Shown: piece by piece, positions 1-9,364 of the stretch
How positions within the stretch are numbered: position 1 is the first letter of the stretch
Layout of the letters: each line of letters opens with the position of its first letter
Assembly (NCBI RefSeq): GCF_002050515.1
Contig: NZ_LTAY01000010.1
Location: 1 to 64,000 of the forward strand
DNA: 64,000 bases
DNA from: Clostridium thermobutyricum DSM 4928
GTDB lineage: Bacteria > Bacillota > Clostridia > Clostridiales > Clostridiaceae
Direction of reading: 5' to 3'
The notes under the pieces: model-generated
The model's input: the letters and a program-made list of their open reading frames with translations, nothing else
Database searches by the model: none
What the model was told of the DNA's origin: nothing
Program-made: the position numbers and the translations under genes

Positions 1-181
1 ATATTATTTTGAGTTTTCAAAAAAAAGTATTTTCATAAGTTGTATTATTTTTTTGATTCTTAAAAAAATATGATTATGATTTAAATTTTTATTAAGTATT
101 TGGAAAAAATACAATATTATGAATAAAATAATCTAACTCATTAATAATATAAGATATAAACAAAAGTTAGGGGTGATATAG

Positions 182-337
182 ATGAACGAAAAAATATTAA
201 ATCTTATAGATGAGTATAAAGATACAGAACAATGTTTAACTTTAGGATTACAACAATTGCCACATAATCAAAATGCTAGAGCAAAATTAGAAGTTTTAAG
301 AATGGTAATAATGGATTTAGAAGAATCAATAAAGTAG
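182..337 (+). CDS. Small uncharacterized protein, 51 aa
   Basis: A 51-codon frame opens at an ATG preceded by AGGGGTGAT with about 7 bases spacing and closes at TAG 335-337. The product begins MNEKILNLIDEYKDTEQ and is a charged, probably helical polypeptide with no signal peptide or membrane segment; the single Cys lies near residue 18. I do not recognise the family. It sits alone upstream of ridA with about 100 bases between them. The good ribosome site and AT-rich third positions argue that it is real, but its short length keeps confidence moderate. Confidence 0.6.
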   Translation: MNEKILNLIDEYKDTEQCLTLGLQQLPHNQNARAKLEVLRMVIMDLEESIK

Positions 338-436
338 TTAGATAAAATCTTATGAATTGACTAATAATTGGAATGATTTTATAATTATTATATAAGTAAA
401 ATTAGAAATTTTGGTATTCATAGGAGGAAGGATTTA

Positions 437-811
437 ATGATAGAAAAAATAAGCACAAATAAGGCACCACAAGCTATAGGACCATATTCACAAGCTATAA
501 AATTTAATAATATGTTGTTTACATCAGGACAAATAGCTTTAGATCCAGAAACAATGGAAGTTGTTGAAGGTGATGTAAAAGTTCAAGCTGAAAGAGTAAT
601 GAAAAATTTACAAGCTGTTTTAGAAGAAGCTGGAGCAAATTTTGATCATGTAATAAAAACAACTTGTTTTTTAGCTGATATGGGAGATTTTGCAGCTTTT
701 AATGAAGTATATGGAAAATACATAACTAATGCACCTGCAAGATCATGTGTAGCTGTTAAAGAATTACCTAAAAATGTGCTATGTGAAGTAGAGGTAATTG
801 CATATCTATAA
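437..811 (+). CDS. ridA: RidA family reactive intermediate/enamine deaminase
   Basis: 124 aa, the full length of the YjgF/YER057c/UK114 family. RidA proteins are cytosolic trimers that hydrolyse 2-aminoacrylate and related enamines/imines released by PLP enzymes, protecting other PLP enzymes from damage. Visible signatures are the N-terminal APQAIGPYSQAI segment, TSGQIALDP, and the C-terminal block NAPARSCVAVKELP, whose Arg binds the carboxylate of the substrate. The ATG has TAGGAGG about 9 bases upstream. It is monocistronic, ending in a hairpin terminator at 832-862. A PLP enzyme of methionine metabolism (metY) lies nearby, which fits but does not prove a link. Confidence 0.95.
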   Translation: MIEKISTNKAPQAIGPYSQAIKFNNMLFTSGQIALDPETMEVVEGDVKVQAERVMKNLQAVLEEAGANFDHVIKTTCFLADMGDFAAFNEVYGKYITNAPARSCVAVKELPKNVLCEVEVIAYL

Positions 812-831
812 ATTTAATTTAATTACTATAT

Positions 832-862
832 AAAAAGCAACCTTTTATAGGCTGCTTTTTTT
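832..862 (+). terminator. Rho-independent terminator after ridA
   Basis: Hairpin AAAAAGCAaCC / GGcTGCTTTTT followed by a T-run, starting about 20 bases after the ridA stop. Confidence 0.85.
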
Positions 863-963
863 GATATAATAATTTTGGGAAAAAATTATAATTATGTTAA
901 AATTTAAATGATTTATGTTATAGTATAATTATATAAATTTTATTAAAAAATTAGGTGATACAT

Positions 964-1515
964 ATGAATAAAAAGATAATTAGAAAAAATATTTCAGAAA
1001 AAAGAGATAATTTAATAGAAAGAGAAACTTTAGATAGAAAAATAATTAAAAAATTTATTAATCTAAAAGAATATAAAGAAGCAGAAAATATATGTATTTA
1101 TGTTAATTATAAATCAGAAATAAATACAAAAGAGATAATAAAAATAAGCTTAGAAAAAGGAAAAAGTGTTTTTGTTCCAAGAATTAAGAAAAATAGAGAA
1201 ATGGATTTTATAAAGATAAATTCATTAGAAGATTTAGAAGAAAATAAAATGGGAATTTTAGAACCAAAAGATAATTTTAATAAAAAACCAGATAAAATAG
1301 ATTTAATGATATTACCAGGGTTAGCATTTGATTTAAATGGTGGAAGAATAGGATATGGTGGCGGATATTATGATAGATATTTAATGAATAAAAATGAAGT
1401 TTTAAAAATATCTTTATGTTATGAAATTCAGATAATAGATAAAATACCAATGGAAGAACATGATATAGAATACGATTATTTAATTACAGAAAATAGGGCT
1501 TTAAAAAGAAAATAA
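964..1515 (+). CDS. 5-formyltetrahydrofolate cyclo-ligase
   Basis: Converts 5-formyl-THF to 5,10-methenyl-THF using ATP, returning stored folate to the one-carbon pool. The product is about 183 aa, normal for the MTHFS/YgfA family, with the N-terminal basic helix (KKIIRKNISEKRD), the middle segment PDKIDLMILPGLAFD, and the hallmark GRIGYGGGYYDRYL that forms the nucleotide/folate site. The open frame could begin at GTG 955, but AGGTGAT at 953-959 is correctly placed for ATG 964, so I start there. metY follows after about 20 bases, probably in one transcript. Confidence 0.93.
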   Translation: MNKKIIRKNISEKRDNLIERETLDRKIIKKFINLKEYKEAENICIYVNYKSEINTKEIIKISLEKGKSVFVPRIKKNREMDFIKINSLEDLEENKMGILEPKDNFNKKPDKIDLMILPGLAFDLNGGRIGYGGGYYDRYLMNKNEVLKISLCYEIQIIDKIPMEEHDIEYDYLITENRALKRK

Positions 1516-1536
1516 TATTTTATGGGGGCGGAATTT

Positions 1537-2811
1537 ATGGGAAATTATAAGAGAGGAACAGTTTGTGTACAAGGAGGCTATGAACCTAAAGTTGGAGAAC
1601 CAAGGGTTCTTCCTATTTATCAAACTACAACATATAAATATGATGATCCAGATCATTTAGAAAGACTTTTTAATTTAGAAGAAGAAGGACATTTATACAC
1701 AAGAATATCAAATCCTACAGTAGAGGCTTTAGAAAAAAAATATGCTGAACTTGAAGGTGGAGTAGGGGCGGTTTCTACATCTTCAGGACAAGCTGCTATA
1801 TTAAATGCTATTTTAAATATATGTAAAGCAGGAGAAAATATTATATCTACAACTACTTTGTATGGTGGAACAATTAATTTATTTACTGTAAATCTAAAAA
1901 ATATTGGGATAGAAGTTAGATTTGTAAATCCAGATGCTAAAGAAGAGGAGATAGTTTCATTAGCAGATTCAAAAACTAAACTTATATATGGAGAAACTAT
2001 AGGCAATCCAAGTTTAAATATACTTGATATAGATAAGTTTTCAAAAGTAGCAAAAAATATAGGAATTCCATTAATTGTAGATAATACAGTTGCAACTCCA
2101 ATACATTGTAATCCAATAAAGCATGGAGCAAATATTGTTATTCACTCTACAACAAAGTATTCTGATGGACATGCCCAAGCTATAGGAGGAATTATAATAG
2201 ATGGGGGGAATTTTAATTGGAATAATGGAAAATTTCCTGAACTTACAGAACCAGATCCAAGTTATCATGGAATGAGATATGTAGATACTTTTAAAGAGGC
2301 AGCTTATAGTGTCAAGCTTAGAGTAACACTTATTAGAGATTTAGGAAATGGACTTAATCCATTTAATGCTTATTTAACGAATTTAGGATTGGAAACATTA
2401 CATTTAAGAATGGAAAGACATTCATATAATGCATTAAAGTTAGCAAAGTGGCTTAAAAATCATCCAAAAGTTAGTTTTGTAAATTATCCTTTTTTAGAAG
2501 ATAGTAATGAATATTATAAAGCAACAAAATATTTAGAAAATGGAGCTAGTGGTATATTAAACTTTGGAATAAAAGGTGGAATAAAGGAAGCTAAAGAATT
2601 TATGAAAGGATTAAAATTAACTTCTTTAGTTGTACATTTAGGAGATTCAAGAACATCAATTCTTCATCCAGCAACAACAACACATAACCAACTTGATGAA
2701 AAAGCACAAATAGAAAGTGGTGTTACAAAGGATATGATGAGAGTTTCAGTTGGAATAGAAGATATAAACGACATAATTATAGATTTTGAGAATGCGTTTT
2801 TAAAAATATAG
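1537..2811 (+). CDS. metY: O-acetylhomoserine sulfhydrylase / Cys-Met metabolism PLP enzyme
   Basis: A fold-type I PLP enzyme of about 424 aa. The length and the sequence around YTRISNPTVEALEKKYAELE resemble O-acetylhomoserine aminocarboxypropyltransferase, which makes homocysteine from O-acetylhomoserine and sulfide. The PLP lysine is Lys207 in HSTTKYSDGH; SSGQAAI binds phosphate and DNTVATP carries the conserved Asp. Start: ATG 1522 opens the frame, but GGGGGCGGA at 1524-1532 precedes ATG 1537, the better start. A methionine gamma-lyase activity cannot be excluded from sequence alone; the length favours MetY. It follows the folate cyclo-ligase closely. Confidence 0.88.
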   Translation: MGNYKRGTVCVQGGYEPKVGEPRVLPIYQTTTYKYDDPDHLERLFNLEEEGHLYTRISNPTVEALEKKYAELEGGVGAVSTSSGQAAILNAILNICKAGENIISTTTLYGGTINLFTVNLKNIGIEVRFVNPDAKEEEIVSLADSKTKLIYGETIGNPSLNILDIDKFSKVAKNIGIPLIVDNTVATPIHCNPIKHGANIVIHSTTKYSDGHAQAIGGIIIDGGNFNWNNGKFPELTEPDPSYHGMRYVDTFKEAAYSVKLRVTLIRDLGNGLNPFNAYLTNLGLETLHLRMERHSYNALKLAKWLKNHPKVSFVNYPFLEDSNEYYKATKYLENGASGILNFGIKGGIKEAKEFMKGLKLTSLVVHLGDSRTSILHPATTTHNQLDEKAQIESGVTKDMMRVSVGIEDINDIIIDFENAFLKI

Positions 2812-2896
2812 TTTATAAAAATTTTTATGTATTATATAAAATTTTTTTTTAATATATACGATAATAAACAAGGGTATTTTTTAGGAGGAAGTTAAA

Positions 2897-3778
2897 ATGG
2901 AAGATGTATCAAGAAAACTAGAGGTTATGTTATCTAAGTTACAGAAAATGAATATAAATATGTTAAATTTATGGTTTCCACATTTAGATAAAGAAGAGAT
3001 TTTAAAAGTATTAAGAGAATCAAATAAATTTAAATTTGAAGGTGAATATGTAAGAGTAAAAACTTATGAAGAGATATATGAAGAAGAACTTAAAAGAAAA
3101 ATAGAGGATATAGAAAACGGTGATTTTAATGAAAATAAAAAAGTAGTTAAAAAAGAGAATGAAGAAAAAATAGAAGAGATAGAAAATAAAATTGAAGAGC
3201 CTATAGTAAATAAAAATGAAACTATTAAAAAAGAGTCAAAAGCAAAAAAAATAAATTTTGCTAATAACATAATAATTGAAGAACAATCTTTAGATATAAA
3301 TAGAATAAATGGTGCTGAATTAGAATATGATGATATTTTAAGAATAATAAAAGAGTACAATGAAAATGTGGAATTTAGATTAGAAAAATTTGATGGGAAT
3401 TCTTTTGATGCAAAGTTAAAATCGATTTTAGAGTTCTATGGAAATAAATATAACTTAGAAGAAGAAAAGATTGATGACAAAGACTTAGGAATATCTATGT
3501 ATTCACTAACTAATAAGAAGAAAAATTTAGAGGCTGGATATGTTGTTATTTCACCTGTTTTAGATGAAAAAATAGTTGAATATATGTCAGATAATTATTC
3601 AGATGAAGTTATTTATTTCTGTCCTATAAATGGAACTACAAAAGAATTTGAGTTTGATTTAAATGAGTTTTTCGTAAAAGATACAAGTAAGATATTTAAA
3701 AAGTTTTTAAAGAAATGTGTGGTGTCAGAAGAAAAAGAGATAAAAATAAAAAAAGTGGATATTATAACTGGAATATAA
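2897..3778 (+). CDS. Uncharacterized acidic cytosolic protein, 293 aa
   Basis: I do not recognise the family. The protein has no signal peptide or transmembrane segment. Three parts can be seen: an N-terminal module of about 60 residues (MEDVSRKLEVMLSKLQKMN), a highly charged Glu/Lys-rich low-complexity stretch at about 65-120 that is probably coiled coil or disordered, and a C-terminal globular region at about 135-293 with regular hydrophobic spacing (LDEKIVEYMSDNYSDEVIYF). AGGAGG precedes the ATG with good spacing, and a strong terminator follows directly. It is monocistronic, facing thrS tail to tail. Confidence 0.75.
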   Translation: MEDVSRKLEVMLSKLQKMNINMLNLWFPHLDKEEILKVLRESNKFKFEGEYVRVKTYEEIYEEELKRKIEDIENGDFNENKKVVKKENEEKIEEIENKIEEPIVNKNETIKKESKAKKINFANNIIIEEQSLDINRINGAELEYDDILRIIKEYNENVEFRLEKFDGNSFDAKLKSILEFYGNKYNLEEEKIDDKDLGISMYSLTNKKKNLEAGYVVISPVLDEKIVEYMSDNYSDEVIYFCPINGTTKEFEFDLNEFFVKDTSKIFKKFLKKCVVSEEKEIKIKKVDIITGI

Positions 3779-3808
3779 AAAAGACAGCTTAAAATAAGCT
3801 GTCTTTTT
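3778..3808 (+). terminator. Terminator after the 293-aa unknown
   Basis: Perfect stem AAGACAGCTTa / TAAGCTGTCTT followed by T5, beginning immediately at the stop codon. Confidence 0.85.
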
Positions 3809-3905
3809 ATATTAAAATATTAATTATTTACACATTCTTTCAAGTAATGAGAGAATTAATCCACAAATTTATAAAATATTGTGGAAAGAAAAATTTCTTT
3901 TTCTA

Positions 3906-5837
3906 TTAGATTTCTTTAGTTTCTATTTCTTTTAATAGTCTAGCTTTGAATTCTTCAAAATTCATTGATCCTTCATCACCATTTTTTCTACTTCTTACAG
4001 AAACTGATTTTTCATTAGCTTCTTTTTCACCAACAACTATGATATAAGGAGCTCTTTCAAGTCTAGCTTCTCTAATTTTATATCCGATTTTTTCAGCTCT
4101 GAAATCACCTTCAACTCTAACACCGCTATTTCTTAAGCTTCTTATTACTTCATCAGCGTAATCATTGTATTTATCTGAGATTGGAAGTAATTTAACTTGT
4201 ACTGGTGCAAGCCAAGTTGGAAGTGCTCCAGCATATTTTTCAATAAGCATTGCAAGAGTTCTTTCATAACATCCAATTGAAGATCTGTGAATTATATAAG
4301 GTAATTTTTTATCTCCATTTTTATCTACATAAGTCATATTAAATCTTTCAGCAAGAGCAAAGTCTATTTGAACAGTGATTATTGTATCTTCTTTTCCATG
4401 AACATTCTTGAATTGGATATCAAGTTTTGGTCCGTAGAATGCAGCCTCATCATCAGCTTCAACATAGTTTATTCCTAAGTGATTTAATATATTTCTCATT
4501 ATATCTTGAGTTGATTCCCAAGCTTCTGGATTATCAATATATTTTTCTTTATTTTTTGGATCCCATTTTGAGAATCTGTAAGTTATATCTTTTTCTATTC
4601 CTAGAGTAGTCATAACGTAGTCTATAAGATCTACAACCCCTCTAAATTCATCTTCTAATTGTTCTGGAGTAACAACTAAATGTCCATCAGCAAGAGTAAA
4701 TTGTCTAACTCTTATAAGACCATGCATTTCACCTGAAGCTTCATTTCTAAATAGAGTAGAAGTTTCAGCATATCTTAATGGAAGATCTCTGTAGCTGTGT
4801 TGTTCAGCATTGTATATTGTGTATTGGAATGGACAAGTCATAGGTCTTAAAGCAAGAACTTCATCATCTTTTTCTTCATCACCTAAAACAAACATACCAT
4901 CTTTATAGTGATCCCAGTGTCCTGAAACTTTGTAAAGATCACTTTTAGCCATTAGAGGAGTTTTAGTTAAAATATATCCTCTTTTTTCTTCTTCATCTTC
5001 AATCCATCTTTGAAGTACTTGAACTATTTTAGCTCCTTTTGGCATTAATAATGGAAGACCTTGACCTACTTTTTCATCAGTCATAAATAATTTTAATTCT
5101 CTTCCTAATTTATTGTGGTCTCTTTTTTTAGCTTCTTCTAAAGCTTCTAAGTGTTCTTCTAAGTCTTTAGCTTTTAAGAATGCAGTTCCATATATTCTTG
5201 AAAGCATTTTATTTTTTTCGTCACCTTTCCAGTAAGCACCAGCGCTTCTAAGAAGTTTAATAGCTTTAATTGGTTTTAAAGCCATTATGTGTGGACCAGC
5301 ACAAAGATCAGTAAAATCACCTATTTTATAGAATGAAATTATTTCTCCTTCTGGTAAATCATTTATAAGCTCAACTTTATAAGGTTCATCTTTCATAAGC
5401 TCTAAAGCTTCATTTCTTGGAAGTTCAAATCTTTCAATTTGAGGATTTTCTTTTACTATTTTTTTCATTTCTGTTTCAATTTTTTCTAAATCTTCTGCAG
5501 AGAAAGCATTTTCTTTATCAAAATCATAGTAAAATCCATTTTCTATAGCAGGTCCTATAGCAATTTTAGCTTCTGGGAAAAGTCTTTTAACAGCATAAGC
5601 TAAAACATGTGAAGCTGTATGTCTTAAAGCATCTTTTCCTTCTTGAGAATCAAAAGTGCAGATAGCAACCTCTGCATCTTCATTTAAAATATATCTAAGG
5701 TCAACAACTTTATCATTAACCATTCCGCAAAGTGCATTTCTTGCTAATCCTTCGCTTATTCCTTTTGCTACGTCTAATATAGAAACTCCAGCTTCAAATT
5801 CTTTAACTGAACCGTCTTTTAAAGTAACTTTTATCAT
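3906..5837 (-). CDS. thrS: Threonyl-tRNA synthetase
   Basis: 643 aa, the normal length for bacterial ThrRS, which charges tRNA-Thr and edits mischarged Ser-tRNA. Domains in order: TGS (1-62), the N2 editing domain with HTASHVLAYAVKRL and the CAGPH segment (about 65-225), the class II catalytic core with zinc ligands in PMTCPFQ, the DGH of motif 2 and IHRSSIG, motif 3 GCYERTLAMLIEKY, then the anticodon-binding domain from about residue 540. The start is ATG with a GAGGAG-type ribosome site. Expression is governed by the T-box leader just upstream, so it should rise when uncharged tRNA-Thr accumulates. Confidence 0.98.
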   Translation of the reverse strand: MIKVTLKDGSVKEFEAGVSILDVAKGISEGLARNALCGMVNDKVVDLRYILNEDAEVAICTFDSQEGKDALRHTASHVLAYAVKRLFPEAKIAIGPAIENGFYYDFDKENAFSAEDLEKIETEMKKIVKENPQIERFELPRNEALELMKDEPYKVELINDLPEGEIISFYKIGDFTDLCAGPHIMALKPIKAIKLLRSAGAYWKGDEKNKMLSRIYGTAFLKAKDLEEHLEALEEAKKRDHNKLGRELKLFMTDEKVGQGLPLLMPKGAKIVQVLQRWIEDEEEKRGYILTKTPLMAKSDLYKVSGHWDHYKDGMFVLGDEEKDDEVLALRPMTCPFQYTIYNAEQHSYRDLPLRYAETSTLFRNEASGEMHGLIRVRQFTLADGHLVVTPEQLEDEFRGVVDLIDYVMTTLGIEKDITYRFSKWDPKNKEKYIDNPEAWESTQDIMRNILNHLGINYVEADDEAAFYGPKLDIQFKNVHGKEDTIITVQIDFALAERFNMTYVDKNGDKKLPYIIHRSSIGCYERTLAMLIEKYAGALPTWLAPVQVKLLPISDKYNDYADEVIRSLRNSGVRVEGDFRAEKIGYKIREARLERAPYIIVVGEKEANEKSVSVRSRKNGDEGSMNFEEFKARLLKEIETKEI

Positions 5838-5879
5838 TTTTAAAACTCCTCTCGTTATATATTCTTAATTGATTTCAAA

Positions 5880-6130
5880 ATAAAAAAACTTCGGCTCTAT
5901 AGAAAACTATAGAGACGAAGTAATATCCGTGGTTCCACTCTAATTATTCATATAAAATTATATGAATCACTTTTATTATCGTAACGTGATAAAACCGGAC
6001 TGTATTAAAGTCGCTCGGAGGTGGTTTTCTGTTATGCTCAAATAAAAATACTTTCAGCTAATGTATTTTCTCTCTGGAAGTGAGTTGTATAACATACTCT
6101 TTCTCGTCAATGCGTTAATTATTGATTTTG
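5880..6130 (-). promoter_or_regulatory. T-box leader of thrS
   Basis: Read on the minus strand, the leader holds the AG-bulge-like motif GCTGAAAG, the T-box core AGAGTGGAACCACGG, and an intrinsic terminator (ACTTCGTCTCTATAG pairing with CTATAGAGCCGAAGT, then T7) at about 5880-5921. Tandem ACC triplets, a Thr codon, lie in the 3' side of stem I near 6020-6025 and are candidate specifiers; I did not fold the RNA to choose between them. Uncharged tRNA-Thr should stabilise the antiterminator and allow read-through into thrS. Confidence 0.93.
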
Positions 6131-6135
6131 TATAT

Positions 6136-6164
6136 ATTATAGTAATTACAATTGTATATGTCAA
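6136..6164 (-). promoter_or_regulatory. Sigma-A promoter of the thrS T-box transcript
   Basis: Perfect TTGACA (6159-6164) and TATAAT (6136-6141) on the minus strand with a 17-base spacer, just upstream of the T-box leader. Confidence 0.9.
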
Positions 6165-6184
6165 CATATAAACTGTAAATATAA

Positions 6185-6598
6185 TTATTCTATTTTGTAT
6201 ATTTCATTACAAATATTTTGTAATTCTAAAGTTTGAAGTAAATCTTCAGGATAATAAGAATTTCCCATTATTGAAAAAATTATATGATCTTTTTTATATC
6301 CTTCTTTATAAAGTTTAAGATCTTTTGTAATTCGTTTAACAATATTTTTAGATGCATTTAAAATAGTCATTAATTCTTTAATTGAATAATAAGGCTTATT
6401 TAATATTTTATAAAGTTTCTTTTGAAGATTTATCTTATATTCTATATCTTTTTCAATATTATGATGTGGTCCATTTTTACCTCTATGATGTTCATTACAC
6501 AAGTGCATATAGTTAATTTCTATATCAAAGCCACCTTCAGAGCGATGAACTATATGATGTATATCAGCTGGTTTTTTACAAATCTCGCAAAAGTACAA
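6185..6598 (-). CDS. Small HNH-type nuclease-like protein
   Basis: 137 aa. The N-terminal half is a compact HNH/zinc-finger-like module: CEIC at residues 4-7, IHHIVH at 13-18, then HLCNEHHRGKNGPHH, giving the Cys pairs and His residues expected of a beta-beta-alpha metal nuclease. The C-terminal half (about 55-137) has a helical segment that could be a small DNA-binding HTH (SIKELMTILNASKNIVKRI). It lies between the thrS promoter and ispF, transcribed alone on the minus strand with AGGAGG upstream. No phage or restriction genes are adjacent, so the role is unknown; a DNA-binding or repair role is inference. Confidence 0.7.
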   Translation of the reverse strand: MYFCEICKKPADIHHIVHRSEGGFDIEINYMHLCNEHHRGKNGPHHNIEKDIEYKINLQKKLYKILNKPYYSIKELMTILNASKNIVKRITKDLKLYKEGYKKDHIIFSIMGNSYYPEDLLQTLELQNICNEIYKIE

Positions 6599-6685
6599 TA
6601 TATATCCTCCTTTATTATAAAATTATGTTTAATAACTTTATAGGAAAATTATAAATTAATAAACAGGAAGAATCAAATCCATTTA

Positions 6686-7153
6686 TTATAAAAGAAGGCA
6701 AATTGCTTGTGATGATATTCCAAGTTCTTCACCAGTAAAACCAAGTTTTTCTTCAGTTGTAGCTTTTATATTTATTTGGTCTATATTTATATTTAAAGCA
6801 TTTGATATATTTTCTCTCATAATTTGAATATGAGGAGCCATTTTAGGTTTTTGGGCTATTATTGTGGAGTCAATATTTCCAATTGTAAATCCATTATCAT
6901 ATAGAAGTTTTCCAACAGCCTCTAAAAGCTTTATACTAGAAATACCTTTATATTTTGGATCAGTATCAGGGAAATGCTTACCAATATCTCCAAGGGCTGA
7001 AGCACCTAATAAAGCATCCATTATTGCATGAATTAAAACATCAGCATCAGAATGACCTAAAAGTCCAAGAGTATGGTCTATTTTAACTCCACCTAATATT
7101 AAATCTCTATCTTTTACTAAACGATGAACATCATATCCAAGTCCAATACGCAT
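6686..7153 (-). CDS. ispF: 2-C-methyl-D-erythritol 2,4-cyclodiphosphate synthase
   Basis: Fifth step of the non-mevalonate isoprenoid pathway: it cyclises CDP-methylerythritol 2-phosphate to MEcPP with release of CMP. 155 aa, full length. Zinc ligands Asp8 and His10 sit in GLGYDVHRL, and a third His in [19 protein letters not shown]; the conserved [15 protein letters not shown] loop and the C-terminal [10 protein letters not shown] nucleotide-binding motif are present. AGAGGTGAT lies just before the ATG. It is transcribed away from the sigma-I-C/RsgI fusion gene, with about 280 bases between the two starts. Confidence 0.97.
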   Translation of the reverse strand: MRIGLGYDVHRLVKDRDLILGGVKIDHTLGLLGHSDADVLIHAIMDALLGASALGDIGKHFPDTDPKYKGISSIKLLEAVGKLLYDNGFTIGNIDSTIIAQKPKMAPHIQIMRENISNALNINIDQINIKATTEEKLGFTGEELGISSQAICLLL

Positions 7154-7433
7154 AAAAATATCACCTCTTTAAAAAATCTTCTTTAATTTTAACATAAATA
7201 TTTGTAACAAAGAAGAAAGGGTATGGTACTTTAGCTTTTTTGTATTTAAAATCTACATAAATCACGTTTTTTCTCCTCATAATTAATCCTGATAAAAATA
7301 ATTTATAGTATAGTATATTAAAATAAGTATAATATTGATAACATATAGTTTTTTCTTAACTATATTAGTTAAAAATTTTTTATTTTTAGGGTATAATTGT
7401 AAATATATAAAAGAAGTATGAGGATGGGGTATT

Positions 7434-8453
7434 GTGATAAAATTTAAGAGGAATAAATATGCTTTTTCAAAAGCAGCAAGTTTATTATCTGTAGGAAAAG
7501 AATTTGATAAGAAGAGAGGGGAACAACTTTCTTTACTAAGAAAAGAAGTATATCTTTATGATGTGCACATAAAAGAATTATCAAAATTAAATCCAACATA
7601 TGATGTAAGGAATTTAATGTTGAATTTAGCTTTTTTTATAATGAATGATGTAGAGCTTTTAGAAATTTTAAATGAAAGAAGAAAACTTAATATAAGTCTT
7701 CTTAGTAGAAAAACGAGAATAGGAAAAAATTTTATAGATAAATGGTCAAAGTACATAATTTTTTATACTATTTTATTTTCAAATCCAAACTATAAATTTA
7801 TTCAGGATTATTTTAGAATAGTAGATTTAGAAAAAACAAATTCTTCACAAAATTTAAGTGTTATGGAAGAAGAGCAGAATAGCAAAGGACTAGTTATAAA
7901 GAAAAATGAGCATTCAATTAATCTTTTAACTAGTACAGGTGAAATTATAAAGACAAAAAAAGTAGATGTAGAAATAGGGCAAGAGCATTATAGCAGTGGT
8001 AAAAGCTTTTTTAAAAAGAATAAGTTAAAGCTTTTTTTAGGATTTATTATAATTATGGTACTAGTAGGAGGGTTCTTTTATCAGTATAATAAAAAAATAA
8101 CAACTATAATGATTCACACAACATCTCAAATTAAAATGGAAACAAATAGATTTAATAAAGTTTTATATTCATATTCAAAAACTGAAAAGGGAGAAGCTTT
8201 ATTAAATGAAATAAAACCTAATGGAGAAAATTTAGATACAGCAATTTTGGATACAATAAAATATGCGGAAAAAAATAAAATGATGCCTGAAAAGGGATTG
8301 TTAATAACTATAAATGGAACATCTGTTAATATAAAAACATTAAAGAAAACAGGTGAATATATTTATAAGAATAAGATAAATGTAGATATAAATAATAATG
8401 GTATACAACATAAGTTATACACAATAATAAAAAACCAAAAGGAAGAAGATTAA
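7434..8453 (+). CDS. Membrane protein: sigma-I C-terminal domain fused to RsgI-like anti-sigma module
   Basis: 339 aa from a GTG start with GGATGGGG 5 bases upstream. Residues about 28-130 resemble the C-terminal, -35-binding domain of SigI: a linker (REEI-like [13 protein letters not shown], then [15 protein letters not shown]) followed by helices ending [19 protein letters not shown]. Residues about 150-186 resemble the RsgI N-terminal anti-sigma beta domain ([25 protein letters not shown]). One transmembrane helix lies at about 200-216. The outside part (217-339) resembles the RsgI juxtamembrane domain ([20 protein letters not shown]). Sigma region 2, which binds core polymerase, is absent and no space exists for it upstream. 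This suggests a membrane-tethered DNA-binding regulator rather than a sigma factor. The homology is by eye. The stop overlaps the next start (TAATG), so translation is probably coupled. Confidence 0.75.
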   Translation: MIKFKRNKYAFSKAASLLSVGKEFDKKRGEQLSLLRKEVYLYDVHIKELSKLNPTYDVRNLMLNLAFFIMNDVELLEILNERRKLNISLLSRKTRIGKNFIDKWSKYIIFYTILFSNPNYKFIQDYFRIVDLEKTNSSQNLSVMEEEQNSKGLVIKKNEHSINLLTSTGEIIKTKKVDVEIGQEHYSSGKSFFKKNKLKLFLGFIIIMVLVGGFFYQYNKKITTIMIHTTSQIKMETNRFNKVLYSYSKTEKGEALLNEIKPNGENLDTAILDTIKYAEKNKMMPEKGLLITINGTSVNIKTLKKTGEYIYKNKINVDINNNGIQHKLYTIIKNQKEED

Positions 8454-9259
8454 TGAATAGAACTAGATATAAATATATAAACAAAAGAGGAAAAGAAAAG
8501 GAAACTAGCAAAAAGGTTAATCAAAAAGTTATAATTCATGATGATAGACCAGAAGAGATTAGATTAAATAAATATATAGCTGAAACTGGATATTGCTCAA
8601 GAAGAGAAGCAGATAAATTAGTTGAAGAAGGTAAAGTTTACGTTGACGGTGAAAAAGCCTTAATGGGTCAGAAAATAAAAAAGGGTCAAAAAGTAGAAGT
8701 TAATGGGAAGGTTGTTAGTAAAGAGGAAGAACTAGTTTATATAGCTTTAAATAAACCAGTTGGAATAACTTGTACTTCAGAAAAAAAAGTAAAAGGAAAT
8801 ATAGTTGATTTTGTAAATCATGAAAAAAGAATATATAATATTGGGCGATTAGATAAAGATTCACAAGGTCTTATATTAATGACTAATGATGGAGATATAG
8901 TAAATAAGATACTTAGAGCTGGTAATTATCATGAGAAAGAATATATAGTAACTGTAAATAAAAAGATAACTCAAGAATTCATAAATAGAATGAGCAATGG
9001 AGTTGAGATATTAGATACTATAACTAATAAATGTTTTGTAAAAAAAGAAGGTGAGAAAGTATTTAGAATAATACTTACTCAAGGATTAAATAGACAAATT
9101 AGAAGAATGTGTGAAGCCTTAGGATATGAAGTTACTAAATTAGAGAGAATTAGAATAATGAATATTAATTTAGGTAATTTGAAAATAGGGGAATGGAGAA
9201 ATCTAACTTATAAAGAGCTTAGAGATTTAAATGAATTAATAAAAAATTCTAGAAAATAG
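8453..9259 (+). CDS. rluF: RluF/RluB-type 23S rRNA pseudouridine synthase
   Basis: 268 aa. It isomerises a uridine of 23S rRNA to pseudouridine. An unusual basic N-terminal extension (about 1-35, rich in Lys/Arg) precedes an S4 RNA-binding domain (about 38-95, [23 protein letters not shown]) and the RsuA/RluB/E/F catalytic domain with the Asp in [18 protein letters not shown], plus the C-terminal motif [20 protein letters not shown]. The exact target base cannot be assigned by eye; RluF is the nearest match. The start overlaps the upstream stop by one base, and a terminator follows, defining a two-gene unit. Confidence 0.88.
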   Translation: MNRTRYKYINKRGKEKETSKKVNQKVIIHDDRPEEIRLNKYIAETGYCSRREADKLVEEGKVYVDGEKALMGQKIKKGQKVEVNGKVVSKEEELVYIALNKPVGITCTSEKKVKGNIVDFVNHEKRIYNIGRLDKDSQGLILMTNDGDIVNKILRAGNYHEKEYIVTVNKKITQEFINRMSNGVEILDTITNKCFVKKEGEKVFRIILTQGLNRQIRRMCEALGYEVTKLERIRIMNINLGNLKIGEWRNLTYKELRDLNELIKNSRK

Positions 9260-9267
9260 GAATAATA

Positions 9268-9309
9268 AATAGTCTACAGATAAATAATATCTGTGGGCTA
9301 TTTTTTTTA
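9268..9309 (+). terminator. Terminator after rluF
   Basis: Stem ATAGtCtACAGAT / ATCTGTgGgCTAT followed by T8. Confidence 0.85.
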
Positions 9310-9364
9310 ATAAATTATATAATTATCAAAAAAAGTATGTTAATACAAAAAATTACTAACAGTG

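Noticed and set aside
7154-7433. Possibility that a sigma-I region 2 is encoded upstream of the fusion gene and was lost by frameshift
   Set aside because: The gap of 280 bases contains stops in all frames and non-coding composition; not enough space for region 2.
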